DNA of 64,000 bases from Prevotella sp. UBA3675 (GTDB taxonomy: Bacteria > Bacteroidota > Bacteroidia > Bacteroidales > Bacteroidaceae), in contig DFJI01000010.1 of NCBI GenBank assembly GCA_002372235.1, positions 6,977-70,976 on the forward strand, given 5' to 3'. The notes below the pieces were generated by a model. It was not told the origin of the DNA. It searched no databases and saw nothing but the letters and a program-made list of their open reading frames with translations. The translations under genes were made by a program, and so were the position numbers. This document shows positions 47,463-56,706 of the stretch, in pieces. The stretch's first letter is position 1; each line of letters starts with the position of its first letter.

Positions 47463-48650
47463 TTATTTTATGATACCTTGCTCTACGAATATCTTCTTTA
47501 GCGCATGTACCGAACGCTCCACCTGCTCCTCGGTATGGGTAGCCATCAGGGCATAGCGAACGAGCGTGTCCTGAGGTGCGCAGGCAGGAGGAATAACCGG
47601 GTTGATGAACACTCCAGCGTTGAATGCAAGAGCTGTCACCAAGAATGTTTTCTCTGTATCACGCACATAAAGCGGTATAATCGGGCTCTCGGTCTCACCG
47701 ATCTCGAATCCCTCTTCGCGGAAACGCTTCAAGGCGTAGTTCGTAACCTTCCACAGTTTTTCAATGCGCTCAGGCTCCTGCTGAATGATGTGCAAAGCCT
47801 CAAGTGCGGCAGCCGTAGCAGCAGGTGTGTTTGAAGCTGAGAAGATGTAAGTGCGGCAGGTGTGACGGAGCCAGTTGATTGTATCTTTATCAGAAGCAAT
47901 GAAGCCACCAATACTTGCCAACGACTTAGAGAATGTACCCATAATCAGGTCAACCTCCTTTGTCAGTCCGAAGTGATCGCACACGCCTCTACCCTGTCTT
48001 CCGAATACGCCCACACCGTGAGCCTCGTCCACCATGATAGAGCAGTTGTACTTGTGCTTTAGCTGAACGATTTCGGGCAGTTTTGCCAAGTCGCCTTCCA
48101 TAGAGAACACGCCATCTACTACAATCAGCTTGATGGCTTCTTGAGGCAACTTCTGCAGCACGCGCTCCAAATCTTCCATATCGTTGTGCTTGTAATGCAG
48201 CTGCTTGGCAAAAGCCAAACGACGACCGTCAACAATACTGGCATGATCGCGATCATCGCAAATCACATAGTCATCCTTACTCAGCAGAGCAGGAATAACG
48301 CCCTGATTGACACTAAAGCCGGTTGAGAAACACAGGCAATCGTCTTTGCCGATAAATTCTGCAATCTCTTTTTCTAACTGCACATGCAAATCAAGCGTGC
48401 CATTGAGGAAACGGCTTCCAGCACAGCCCGAACCGTAACGGTCAAGAGCAGCCTTAGCCTTGTCAATAATACGTTGATCACCTGTAAGACCTGTGTATGC
48501 ATTCGATCCGAACATAAGAACCTTATGTCCGCCCATATCTACCTCCGTACCTTGTTTACCCGTAATAGCTCTAAAATAGGGATAAACGCCCTTGGCCATA
48601 AAATCCTGAGGCACGCGATACGATTTGAATCTTTCTTGTAACTGTCCCAT
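47463..48650 (-). CDS. spt: Serine palmitoyltransferase
   Basis: A PLP-dependent alpha-oxoamine synthase of 395 aa that condenses L-serine with an acyl-CoA to start sphingolipid synthesis. The Schiff-base Lys lies in GTFSKSLASIGGF, with PLP ligands in DRDHASIVDGRR and VDEAHGVGVFG. KBL (2-amino-3-ketobutyrate CoA ligase) is the nearest alternative. The opening MGQLQERFKSYRVPQDFMAKG and FGSNAYTGLT match my recollection of the Bacteroides enzyme (BT_0870 in B. thetaiotaomicron). It is divergent from a lipid kinase gene, which fits. Confidence 0.87.
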   Translation of the reverse strand: MGQLQERFKSYRVPQDFMAKGVYPYFRAITGKQGTEVDMGGHKVLMFGSNAYTGLTGDQRIIDKAKAALDRYGSGCAGSRFLNGTLDLHVQLEKEIAEFIGKDDCLCFSTGFSVNQGVIPALLSKDDYVICDDRDHASIVDGRRLAFAKQLHYKHNDMEDLERVLQKLPQEAIKLIVVDGVFSMEGDLAKLPEIVQLKHKYNCSIMVDEAHGVGVFGRQGRGVCDHFGLTKEVDLIMGTFSKSLASIGGFIASDKDTINWLRHTCRTYIFSASNTPAATAAALEALHIIQQEPERIEKLWKVTNYALKRFREEGFEIGETESPIIPLYVRDTEKTFLVTALAFNAGVFINPVIPPACAPQDTLVRYALMATHTEEQVERSVHALKKIFVEQGIIK

Positions 48651-48684
48651 TTAAAAATTTAGGTGTTTACTTAATTTCAGTTTG

Positions 48685-48692
48685 CAAAGTTA
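48685..48692 (-). promoter_or_regulatory. -7 promoter element for spt
   Basis: TAACTTTG followed by C on the minus strand, 34 bases before the start codon. Confidence 0.55.
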
Positions 48693-48786
48693 CACAAAAT
48701 TCTCAAATTAGTGCATTTTTTTCGTAATATTTGTGGAATGAACTTAAAAATATTTCCCATTTAGAGAAAATTTCATGCAAATTACG

Positions 48787-48794
48787 TAAATTTG
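48787..48794 (+). promoter_or_regulatory. -7 promoter element for the lipid kinase operon
   Basis: TAAATTTG followed by CAG, with the first ATG only seven bases after the element and the second 22 bases after it. The leader is thus either nearly absent or about 15 bases. Confidence 0.55.
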
Positions 48795-48801
48795 CAGCAT
48801 T

Positions 48802-49842
48802 ATGAAGAACGGAAAGATGCGAATCACATTCATAGTGAATCCCATATCGGGAACACACAGCAAGGAAGGTATTGCTGAGCTCATTGAAAAGAATTTGAGC
48901 AAGGACCGCTTCGACCAGCGTATTGTTTTTACCGAATATGCTGGCCATGCAGCAGAAATTGCAAAGGCGTGTGCCAACGAAGGATATGACATCTGCGTAG
49001 CCGTAGGGGGCGACGGAACCGTAAACGAGGTGGCACGCTCGCTCACTCACACGAATACGGCCCTGGGCATCATCCCCTGCGGAAGCGGAAACGGACTGGC
49101 CCGGCACCTGTGCATTCCTATGGATGTGAAGAAATCGATTGAGATCATTAATAAGGCGCAGATTGAGGCATTCGACTACGGCATCGTGAACGGACTGCCT
49201 TTCTTCTGCACATGCGGAATGGGGTTCGATGCGTTCATCTCTCTCAAGTTTGCCGAATCGGGGAAGCGCGGACCAATCACCTATGTAGAGAACGTACTGA
49301 AGGAAGGTCTTAAATACAAGCCCGAGACTTACGTCGTGGAGGACGAGACCGGCACTCACAGGCACAAAGCTTTCCTCATAGCCTGCGCCAACGCCGCTCA
49401 ATACGGAAACAATGCCTACATCGCCCCAGGTGCTTCTATGAAAGACGGCATGATGGACGTAATCATCATGGAGCCTTTCGACGTGATCGACGCGCCGAAG
49501 ATTGCTATGGACCTCTTTGCCAAGACTCTGAGCAGCAACTCGCGCATCAAGACGTTCCAGGCTCGGCACATCCACATCCATCGCTCTACTGCCGGCGCCA
49601 TCCACTACGACGGCGACCCCATCATGACTGAAGCCGACATAGATGTAGAAATGCAGCCATTGGGAATAAAGGTCGTGGTGAATCCTGATACCATCGAGGA
49701 CGAAGCGCAGCCCAATCCTGTGCTCAACGCATTTAGCGACTTCTTTAATAATATAAATAATGTACGCGAGGACATAGCAAGAAGCGGTCACCGCATACAA
49801 GTGCTCAACAAGCTCATGCTCCGCAAACTTTCAAGACGATGA
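48802..49842 (+). CDS. Diacylglycerol/sphingosine-kinase-family lipid kinase
   Basis: Members phosphorylate diacylglycerol, sphingoid bases or related lipids. The catalytic-domain motifs are ITFIVNPISGTHSK at the start, VGGDGTVNEVA (about 72-82) and IPCGSGNGLARHL, and YGIVNGLPFFCTCGMGFDA begins the second domain. From the first ATG it has 346 aa. The ATG five codons later (MRITFIVNP) matches the usual family start and leaves room for a leader. Divergent from spt, it may act on sphingoid lipids; that is inference. It overlaps the Nudix gene by four bases. Confidence 0.85.
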   Translation: MKNGKMRITFIVNPISGTHSKEGIAELIEKNLSKDRFDQRIVFTEYAGHAAEIAKACANEGYDICVAVGGDGTVNEVARSLTHTNTALGIIPCGSGNGLARHLCIPMDVKKSIEIINKAQIEAFDYGIVNGLPFFCTCGMGFDAFISLKFAESGKRGPITYVENVLKEGLKYKPETYVVEDETGTHRHKAFLIACANAAQYGNNAYIAPGASMKDGMMDVIIMEPFDVIDAPKIAMDLFAKTLSSNSRIKTFQARHIHIHRSTAGAIHYDGDPIMTEADIDVEMQPLGIKVVVNPDTIEDEAQPNPVLNAFSDFFNNINNVREDIARSGHRIQVLNKLMLRKLSRR

Positions 49843-50339
49843 CAGACAACAGCGAAGAACTTTTCCCCATTGTAGATGAGCAAGGCCGAACCTTGGGCCG
49901 CATCACTCGCGGCGAGGCTCACAACGGCTCACGAACGCTTCATCCCGTCGTACACTTGCATCTGTTCAACAGTCGGGGAGAACTGTATCTGCAACGCCGC
50001 CCTCTTTGGAAAGACATTCAACCCGGGCGATGGGACACTGCCTGCGGGGGCCACATGGCATACGGCGAAACGCCTGAACAAGCACTTCGTCGCGAAGTAA
50101 GCGAAGAGTTGGGAATTACCGACTACAGCCCCATCGCGTTAGGCCATTATGTTTTCGACAGTAAGCGCGAACGTGAACTTGTGTATGTGAACAAGGCTGT
50201 ATATGACGGAACTGTCACCCCAAGCAAAGAAGAACTCGATGGAGGCAGGTTCTGGTCGCGCGAAGAGATAGTCAACGCAATGGGCAAAGGCATCCTAACT
50301 CCCAATTTCGAACAGGAATATCAAACTTTTTTCGGTTAG
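49839..50339 (+). CDS. Nudix hydrolase (IDI-like subgroup)
   Basis: At 166 aa it has a complete Nudix box: G-HMAYG-E followed by seven residues and REVSEELGI (about 68-90). The N-terminal part (VDEQGRTLGRITRGEAH, LHPVVHLHLFN, LYLQRRP) resembles YfcD and isopentenyl-diphosphate isomerase-type Nudix proteins. The substrate is a diphosphate but not determinable by eye. It is translationally coupled to the lipid kinase. Confidence 0.88.
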   Translation: MTDNSEELFPIVDEQGRTLGRITRGEAHNGSRTLHPVVHLHLFNSRGELYLQRRPLWKDIQPGRWDTACGGHMAYGETPEQALRREVSEELGITDYSPIALGHYVFDSKRERELVYVNKAVYDGTVTPSKEELDGGRFWSREEIVNAMGKGILTPNFEQEYQTFFG

Positions 50340-50537
50340 ATGCAGCTCGTCCTCGTTCTTTTGATTATAGCCATCAGTCTGGCATACGCAGGTTGGCGCA
50401 TTCACCAGTCGCTCACCCATAAGGCCGACCCGTGTGCCGGATGCGCAGGTTGCAGCCTTAAGGGGAAAATCAAGGTCCGAGAGCAATGTCCTTCGACCAT
50501 TGGGGCAAAAAGCACGGCAAAAGCACAGCAAAAGTAG
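50340..50537 (+). CDS. Small Cys-rich single-span protein (FeoB-associated type)
   Basis: At 65 aa it has an N-terminal span (LVLVLLIIAISLAYAGW) followed by HKADPCAGCAGCSLKGK. The CxxCxxC cluster after one span is the pattern of the FeoB-associated Cys-rich membrane protein family. No feoAB genes lie in this window. The start directly abuts the Nudix stop, so it is the third gene of the lipid kinase operon. Confidence 0.72.
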   Translation: MQLVLVLLIIAISLAYAGWRIHQSLTHKADPCAGCAGCSLKGKIKVREQCPSTIGAKSTAKAQQK

Positions 50538-50599
50538 AACAAAACAAAGAATTTAACAGAAAAACAGAAGAAAAATTTGGAGAAACGAAAAAAACATAG

Positions 50600-50607
50600 T
50601 ATCTTTG
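50600..50607 (+). promoter_or_regulatory. -7 promoter element for tRNA-Cys
   Basis: TATCTTTG followed by CA, 25 bases before the tRNA 5' end. Confidence 0.6.
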
Positions 50608-50632
50608 CATCCGCAAAAAGCAGAACAACATT

Positions 50633-50704
50633 GGTGCCTTGGATGAGTGGCTTAGTCAACGGTCTGCAAAACCGTCTACAGCAGTTCGAATCTGCTAGGC
50701 ACCT
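50633..50704 (+). tRNA. tRNA-Cys (anticodon GCA)
   Basis: GGTGCCT and AGGCACC form the acceptor stem, the anticodon arm is CGGT-CTGCAAA-ACCG with anticodon GCA, and the T arm has GTTCGAATC. The discriminator is T, as expected for Cys. It is 72 bases long and CCA is not encoded. The patatin gene follows after 74 bases and may be co-transcribed. Confidence 0.95.
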
Positions 50705-50778
50705 CAAAGAAAATCGGAAGCCATTTCACAGGTTTCCGATTCTTTGTTATAAGAACCTTTTTCACAAGAGAGAAACGA

Positions 50779-51624
50779 ATGAAACGCGGATTAGTACTGG
50801 AAGGCGGAGCCATGAGAGGGCTGTTTACTGCTGGCATCTGCGATGTCATGATGGAACACGACATTTGGCCCGACGGTATCATAGGCGTGTCGGCTGGAGC
50901 GGCATTCGGCTGCAACTATAAATCGCGACAGCCGGGAAGAGCCATCCGCTACAACATGCGCTTCGCTAACGACCGACGCTACAGCGGCTTATGGTCACTC
51001 CTCACAACAGGCGACTATTTTAATGCCGAATTTGCCTACCACACCGTTCCCTCCACTTACGACTTATTCGATGATGCTGCCTTCGAAGCCAACCCAATGG
51101 GGTTCATCGTAGTATGCACAGACGTGATGACTGGCAACCCCATCTATCAGAAGCTAAGCACGTCTGACCGTGAGAGCTACGACTGGATCAGGGCCTCGGC
51201 CTCTATGCCGTTAGCCTCGCGCGTGGTAGAACTTGGCGGACACAAGCTACTCGACGGAGGAGTGAGCGACTCCATTCCCCTCGCCTATTTCGAACAGATA
51301 GGCTACGACCGTAATGTGGTGATTCTCACCCAGCCGGACGGCTATCAGAAAGAGCACAACCGCCTGATGCCCCTCATGAGAATGGCGCTAAGCAAGTATC
51401 CACAAATGATTGAAGCGATGGACAAACGCCACGTCATGTATAATCAGCAACTGGATTTCGTCCGGAAGGCTGAAGCTGAAAAGCGTTGCCTCGTCATCCG
51501 ACCAGAAGAAAAGATTCCCATCGGCCACGTCTCACACAATCCAAAACAAATGCACTTGGTCTATGAGATGGGACGAAAGACTGGAGAAAAGCAAATTGAG
51601 AACATTAAGAATTTTTACGCATGA
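50779..51624 (+). CDS. Patatin-like phospholipase
   Basis: At 281 aa, it is a serine-aspartate lipid acyl hydrolase. The oxyanion loop is [13 protein letters not shown] (about 6-18), the nucleophile elbow [12 protein letters not shown] (GxSxG, about 36-47), and the catalytic Asp lies in [12 protein letters not shown]. It resembles the YjjU subgroup. There is no signal peptide, so it is cytoplasmic or membrane-associated. Its stop overlaps the trmD start by four bases, coupling the two genes despite unrelated functions. Confidence 0.9.
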   Translation: MKRGLVLEGGAMRGLFTAGICDVMMEHDIWPDGIIGVSAGAAFGCNYKSRQPGRAIRYNMRFANDRRYSGLWSLLTTGDYFNAEFAYHTVPSTYDLFDDAAFEANPMGFIVVCTDVMTGNPIYQKLSTSDRESYDWIRASASMPLASRVVELGGHKLLDGGVSDSIPLAYFEQIGYDRNVVILTQPDGYQKEHNRLMPLMRMALSKYPQMIEAMDKRHVMYNQQLDFVRKAEAEKRCLVIRPEEKIPIGHVSHNPKQMHLVYEMGRKTGEKQIENIKNFYA

Positions 51625-52298
51625 GAATAGACATTATTACCGTTCTACCCGAGATGCTGGAAGGCTTCGTTCACGAGTCGATACTGGCTCGTGCCGAAAA
51701 AAAAGGTCTGGCAGAAATACGATTACACAACTTGCGCGACTACACCCTTGACAAGTGGCGACGTGTTGACGACTATCCCTATGGCGGCTCTGCCGGTATG
51801 GTGATGCAATGTGAGCCTATCGACCGTTGCATTACTGCCCTGAAGGCCGAACGCGACTATGATGAAGTGATTTTCACCTCGCCCGATGGCGAACGCTTCG
51901 ATCAGCACATGGCCAACGAGCTTTCACTAAAAGGTAATCTTATCATACTCGCTGGCCATTACAAAGGAATAGACCAGCGAGTAAGAGATCATTTGATTAC
52001 AAAGGAAATTTCAATCGGCGACTTTGTTCTGACGGGAGGCGAACTGGTGGCAGCTATGATTGCCGATGCCATCGTCCGCGTAGTACCTGGCGTTATTGGC
52101 GATGAACAAAGTGCCCTGTCCGACTGTTTCCAAGACGACCTCTTAGCGGCTCCCATCTACACTCGGCCTGCCGACTATAAAGGGTGGAAGGTGCCCGACA
52201 TTCTGCTGAGCGGAAATGAGGCAAAGATCCGCGAGTGGGAACTTGACCAAGCGCTGGAGCGCACCAAGAGACTTCGTCCTGACTTACTGAACAAGTAG
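51621..52298 (+). CDS. trmD: tRNA (guanine-N1)-methyltransferase
   Basis: TrmD methylates G37 of tRNAs reading CNN and prevents frameshifting; the SPOUT knot binds SAM. Motifs: [15 protein letters not shown] at the start, [27 protein letters not shown], and [17 protein letters not shown] covering the knot. The length of 225 aa is normal. The usual rpsP-rimM-rplS neighbours are absent. It is convergent with trpS, only four bases between stops. Confidence 0.96.
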   Translation: MRIDIITVLPEMLEGFVHESILARAEKKGLAEIRLHNLRDYTLDKWRRVDDYPYGGSAGMVMQCEPIDRCITALKAERDYDEVIFTSPDGERFDQHMANELSLKGNLIILAGHYKGIDQRVRDHLITKEISIGDFVLTGGELVAAMIADAIVRVVPGVIGDEQSALSDCFQDDLLAAPIYTRPADYKGWKVPDILLSGNEAKIREWELDQALERTKRLRPDLLNK

Positions 52299-52302
52299 AG
52301 CT

Positions 52303-53394
52303 TTATTTCTGACGGAACAACTCGCTCTGCTGGCGAATCAGTTCAGCATCGTTGAAATAATCTATCTGCATGGCCTTACGCACCTCGCTCATCGTTTGAG
52401 CTGCCACTTCACGCGCCTGTTCAGTACCCTTTCTCAGGATATTGTAGATTTCAGGAATGTCTTGCTCAAGCTCATGACGACGCTGGCGCATAGGCTCTAA
52501 GAACTGATTTATCACCTGATTCAGGAACTTCTTGCATTTCATGTCGCCCAAGCCGCCACGTGTATAGTGCTCCTTCAATTCATCCAGATTCTTGTACTCC
52601 GGCCAGAAGTTGGCAAAGTCGGCATCGGTTGAGAAGGCATCGAGATAGGTGAACACAGCGTTACCCTCTACATGTCCGGGATCGCTCACGTTCAGATGGG
52701 TAGGATCGGTGTACATAGAGCGGACCTTCTGCCACACCTCATCGGCTGAGTCGGAGAGATAGATACAGTTGCCGAGCGACTTCGACATTTTCTCCTTACC
52801 GTCGGTACCGGGCAGACGACGAGCCGTCATATTCTCCGGCAACATGATTTGCGGCTCAACGAGCACAGGAGCATAGATATTGTTGAAACGGTTCACCAAC
52901 TCGCGCGTCACCTCCAACATGGGTTCCTGGTCTTCACCGGCAGGAACGGTAGTTGCCTTGAAAAGCGTGATGTCGGCTGCCTGCGACACGGGATAGCAGA
53001 AGAAGCCTAAAGGAATGCTTTCGCCTTCGAAGCCACGCATCTTTATCTCGGTCTTTACCGTAGGATTGCGCTGCACGCGACTCACACTGATTAGGTTCAT
53101 CAGATAGGTGGTCAGTTCAGCCAACTCAGCTATCTGGCTCTGAATGAAGATGGTGCATTTGCTGGGGTCCAATCCTACAGCCAAATAGTCGAGTGCCACA
53201 TTAATGATATTCTGACGAATCTTTTCCGGATTGTCTGCATTGTCGGTGAGTGCCTGCACGTCGGCCATGAATACGAACATCCTGTCGTAGTCGCCTGCAT
53301 TCTGCAGCTCCACGCGACGACGGAGCGAACCCACATAGTGGCCAAGATGAAGTTTACCAGTAGGGCGGTCGCCCGTAAGAATTACTTTTCCCAT
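52303..53394 (-). CDS. trpS: Tryptophanyl-tRNA synthetase
   Basis: A class I synthetase charging tRNA-Trp. The HIGH motif appears as [12 protein letters not shown] (about 13-24) and the KMSKS motif as [17 protein letters not shown] (about 197-213). The length of 363 aa is at the long end of the bacterial range. No trp-related leader is seen. It lies 24 bases downstream of the MscS-type gene on the same strand. Confidence 0.96.
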   Translation of the reverse strand: MGKVILTGDRPTGKLHLGHYVGSLRRRVELQNAGDYDRMFVFMADVQALTDNADNPEKIRQNIINVALDYLAVGLDPSKCTIFIQSQIAELAELTTYLMNLISVSRVQRNPTVKTEIKMRGFEGESIPLGFFCYPVSQAADITLFKATTVPAGEDQEPMLEVTRELVNRFNNIYAPVLVEPQIMLPENMTARRLPGTDGKEKMSKSLGNCIYLSDSADEVWQKVRSMYTDPTHLNVSDPGHVEGNAVFTYLDAFSTDADFANFWPEYKNLDELKEHYTRGGLGDMKCKKFLNQVINQFLEPMRQRRHELEQDIPEIYNILRKGTEQAREVAAQTMSEVRKAMQIDYFNDAELIRQQSELFRQK

Positions 53395-53418
53395 AATCTT
53401 TTTCTCTATTTTGTTTTC

Positions 53419-55764
53419 TTAATTTTTCTGTTCTATAATATGTATATCGCGCTGTGGGAACGGAATCTCTATGCCGTTCTCGTTGAGAGTTTCATATATA
53501 CACTTCAGCACATCGCTCACCACGTATGACTTCTTCACGGCATCAGCCCATACAAAGAGTTTGAAGTCAATGCTCGAATCGTTCATTGTCGTCACTACAG
53601 CCTTTACCGCTCTCGAAGGATCCATCCATTTGTGATGCAGATTGTTGACGGCTCCTTCAACCAACTGTTGCACCTGTCGCAGATTAGAGCCGTAAGCCAC
53701 TCCGAAGACGACAGGAGCCAGTACGTATCCGTGGTTGCGCGTCAGATTCTTATAGTTCTTGTCAAACAGCTGCGAGTTCTGGAAGGTGATCACCTCACCT
53801 GAAATAGACTCCACGACCGTAGAGGTGTAACTGATCTGATGCACCTTTCCCATCGTACCATCTACTTCAATCCAGTCGCCCACCTTCAGTCGGCCAGCCA
53901 TCAGCGAGGCACCATAGAAGATGTTCTCGATGATGTTCTTCGATGCAAAACCGATACCAGTTGAGAGACCGCCCGAGATGGCCAACAGCCAGGCCAGCGA
54001 GATGTGGAGCAAGCCCATAGAGAACATCAGCCAGATGCTCCAGATAATCACCTGCACAACATTGCGGCTCATCACTATTCGAGACGAGGCTGTCGTAGGG
54101 TCCAAATGATTGAAATGCAATTCGAGAAAAGCCAGGAGCGTGTTGCCGATATACCTGAAGGCGAACCACATACAGACAACAATAGAAATCTTGATGATAG
54201 AAAGGTGCAGATTCTCCATGTGTACGAAATCCGAACGGAAGATCTGCCAGCACAGGTCGCTCAGATTGAACACGTCGGCAGCCCAGTAGATGCTGAGCAT
54301 GATGGAGAGCACTCCCATAATAGGCATCAGCACGCTATAGACCAAGTTGTAGAACCACGTCTTCGTGATTGGCTTATGGGTTATGTCCTTTCGCAAGCCA
54401 TAAATGCTCATCCAGCGCGACAGGCAGGTGATGGTCAGAATGCAGGTAAGCTGCATAATCCACCATATCAGGATTTGAACCGAGAGCAGCGTGTAGCCCG
54501 ACCACGAGATAACGAGTGAGGAAAGAAACACGATAAGCGACACGTAAGAATAGAGCATGTCCTGCTGAGGCACGTTCTGGCTCTGCCGTCCGATAACGCT
54601 CCACTGCCAAATAGTGGCCAGCAACAGGACTGGAGGAAACACCAGATTAACCAGTTCCTTCGGAATCAGAATGATACGGAAGGCTATCACCAAGAAGCCC
54701 ACCAAGATGAGGGGGGCGTAGATGCGGAACGCGCTCCTTATCTGATCACCACTCACGCGCAGCAGAAGCGACACCAGAATAACGCCCAACAGCCATGAAT
54801 AGCTGATGAGCAAATCTGAAGCCATGATGAAGAAGTTCTGCTCACCTATGTTACGGAAGAGAATCAGGATGATTGCAAACGTGATGGTGGTCGTAGCCAT
54901 GATGATGCAGCTGCGCTTCTTCATGAATTCGGGCGAATTGAAGCGCCGGGGCACGATGAAGCGGAAGGTCAGCAGATTGAGCAGCGTGGCTACCACGAAA
55001 TAGATGAAGGTGACGATGAAAAGACCGAAGATGATGCGGCTGTCCCACTGCGACAGAGGCGAAGGCTTATACTTCTCTCCGAAAGTAGTGATCATTTCAT
55101 CAAACTTCTCAGGGAAGTGTTCCAACACCTTGAAATAGTTGTCGCTGCCGTTCATGAAGATGCCGCGCTGTATCTCGTTATAACGCTGCTGTGCGTAGTC
55201 GTCCAGCATCTTCAGCCGCTGCTCGCTCATCTCGTAGTATCTGATGTAGTCAGCTGTCTGCGACCGGTTCTCGTCAAGGGTGTTCCTGATGTGGATGGCC
55301 AGTGTCAGACATACGCTTCTGTCAATCTTGGCTTTCTGGCTCAGCAGCATGTAAGGCATCTGCCGAAGACTCCCTATCAGGCTGTCATATTTGGCAATCT
55401 CAGCTTCGTGACTGTCCAGGAAGTCTCTGAAAGGCTGCTGCTGTTGTTTGAACTGATGATACTGTTTGGTGGCTTCATTGCAGGCATAGGTCAAATCGAA
55501 CACATAGTTCGAATTCTGCGAATAGAGCATGAGCGAGTTCTGATTAGACTGTCTCATAGTCTCCATCAGCTCGTTCTGAATGCTCCTGTTCTTCAGTCTT
55601 CGTTCCTGTGCCTGACCTGTCAGCTCAACGTGTCGCCCTATCAGCTCCTGCCTCAGCACACTCAGTGTCTGCTCCAAGTCTTTCTCCTTCAATACTGCAT
55701 GTGCTTGGGGCATGAACAGAGCTATCAAGGCCCACAGTATCAACAATCTTTTCATCTTATTCAC
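53419..55764 (-). CDS. Large MscS-family mechanosensitive channel
   Basis: At 781 aa, a signal peptide (KRLLILWALIALFMPQAHA) is followed by a periplasmic coiled-coil-rich domain (about 25-265) and about ten membrane spans. The MscS pore and beta domain (about 590-770) carries GGLSTGIGFASKNIIENIFYGASLM and VGDWIEVDGTMGKVHQIS. It belongs with the MscK/MscM-like long forms. The Met at codon 4 (MKRLL) is the likelier start. It protects against osmotic downshock, by family. It sits between the exonuclease and trpS. Confidence 0.9.
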   Translation of the reverse strand: MNKMKRLLILWALIALFMPQAHAVLKEKDLEQTLSVLRQELIGRHVELTGQAQERRLKNRSIQNELMETMRQSNQNSLMLYSQNSNYVFDLTYACNEATKQYHQFKQQQQPFRDFLDSHEAEIAKYDSLIGSLRQMPYMLLSQKAKIDRSVCLTLAIHIRNTLDENRSQTADYIRYYEMSEQRLKMLDDYAQQRYNEIQRGIFMNGSDNYFKVLEHFPEKFDEMITTFGEKYKPSPLSQWDSRIIFGLFIVTFIYFVVATLLNLLTFRFIVPRRFNSPEFMKKRSCIIMATTTITFAIILILFRNIGEQNFFIMASDLLISYSWLLGVILVSLLLRVSGDQIRSAFRIYAPLILVGFLVIAFRIILIPKELVNLVFPPVLLLATIWQWSVIGRQSQNVPQQDMLYSYVSLIVFLSSLVISWSGYTLLSVQILIWWIMQLTCILTITCLSRWMSIYGLRKDITHKPITKTWFYNLVYSVLMPIMGVLSIMLSIYWAADVFNLSDLCWQIFRSDFVHMENLHLSIIKISIVVCMWFAFRYIGNTLLAFLELHFNHLDPTTASSRIVMSRNVVQVIIWSIWLMFSMGLLHISLAWLLAISGGLSTGIGFASKNIIENIFYGASLMAGRLKVGDWIEVDGTMGKVHQISYTSTVVESISGEVITFQNSQLFDKNYKNLTRNHGYVLAPVVFGVAYGSNLRQVQQLVEGAVNNLHHKWMDPSRAVKAVVTTMNDSSIDFKLFVWADAVKKSYVVSDVLKCIYETLNENGIEIPFPQRDIHIIEQKN

Positions 55765-55828
55765 TATTTCCTGTTCAGTTTTGTTTTGGCACCCTTCTCA
55801 AAGGGGCCTGTCACGTGATGATGCCGCC

Positions 55829-56701
55829 TTACTTATTCTTCTGAGCCTCACGCAGTCTGATACGTGTGAGCACCTGCTTCGTATTGTAGGTGAAATCGCC
55901 CGAGAGCACCCATGCATAATAGCCTGAATCACTACGCAGCACCTCTGCCACGGTCTTCCCTTTGTGCTTGCCGAAGTTGAAGTACTCCACCATTTTGGGG
56001 TTGCCCTTCTCGTCAAGCACAATGTTACCCTTACTGTCTTTTTCTTCTCCCCAGACGATGCGTCCGGCAAAGTCAACATTCCGATTGGATTTCGAAAACT
56101 CGTTCAGGAAGTCCATATCATTCTGTAACACACGGCCTTCAGGATTCTCGCCCAGCTCACGCTGATGCGCTTCGGTATAATAATCCAGCTCAGCTTTCAG
56201 CACGCTATAGGTTGCCTCTGTGTCCTGATCAGCCCGATGAGCCTCAAAGTCGTCCTCCATCTTTCTTCCGCAATAGAACTTATAGGCAGCGGCAAGATTC
56301 CTACGCTCCATCTTGTGGAAGATGGCTTGCGCGTCAATAAGCCTGCACTTTGAAAAGTCGAAGTCGATGCCTGCACGCAGGAACTCTTCAGCCAAGAGGG
56401 GCACATCAAAATGATTAGAGTTGAAGCCTGCAAAATCGCATCCCGTAAACAGGTCGCTCAGTTGCTTCGCTATTTGCTTAAACGAGGGCTTGTCCTTCAC
56501 ATCTTCATCGCTGATGCCCGTCAGTTCAGTTATGAAGGGCGGAATATGGCATTCGGGATTCACCAGATAATTGCCACGCTCCTCTTTTCCGTTAGGATAG
56601 ACTTTGATGAAGGAGACTTGAATGATGCGGTCTTTGACCAAATCAAGACCGGTCGTCTCCAAATCGAAGACGACCAGTGGTTTTGTAAGATTAAGTTTCA
56701 T
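55829..56701 (-). CDS. DnaQ-like 3'-5' exonuclease with C-terminal extension
   Basis: Residues about 1-185 are a DEDDh exonuclease: FDLETTGLD (ExoI), FNSNHFDVPLL (ExoII) and HRADQDTEATY (ExoIII with catalytic His). Residues about 205-285 are an extension with YFNFGKHKGKTVAEVLRSD and YYAWVLSGDF, which recalls DUF3820. It starts five bases after the dnaN stop, so it probably acts with the sliding clamp as a proofreading or repair nuclease; that partnership is inference. Confidence 0.87.
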   Translation of the reverse strand: MKLNLTKPLVVFDLETTGLDLVKDRIIQVSFIKVYPNGKEERGNYLVNPECHIPPFITELTGISDEDVKDKPSFKQIAKQLSDLFTGCDFAGFNSNHFDVPLLAEEFLRAGIDFDFSKCRLIDAQAIFHKMERRNLAAAYKFYCGRKMEDDFEAHRADQDTEATYSVLKAELDYYTEAHQRELGENPEGRVLQNDMDFLNEFSKSNRNVDFAGRIVWGEEKDSKGNIVLDEKGNPKMVEYFNFGKHKGKTVAEVLRSDSGYYAWVLSGDFTYNTKQVLTRIRLREAQKNK

Positions 56702-56706
56702 GAATG

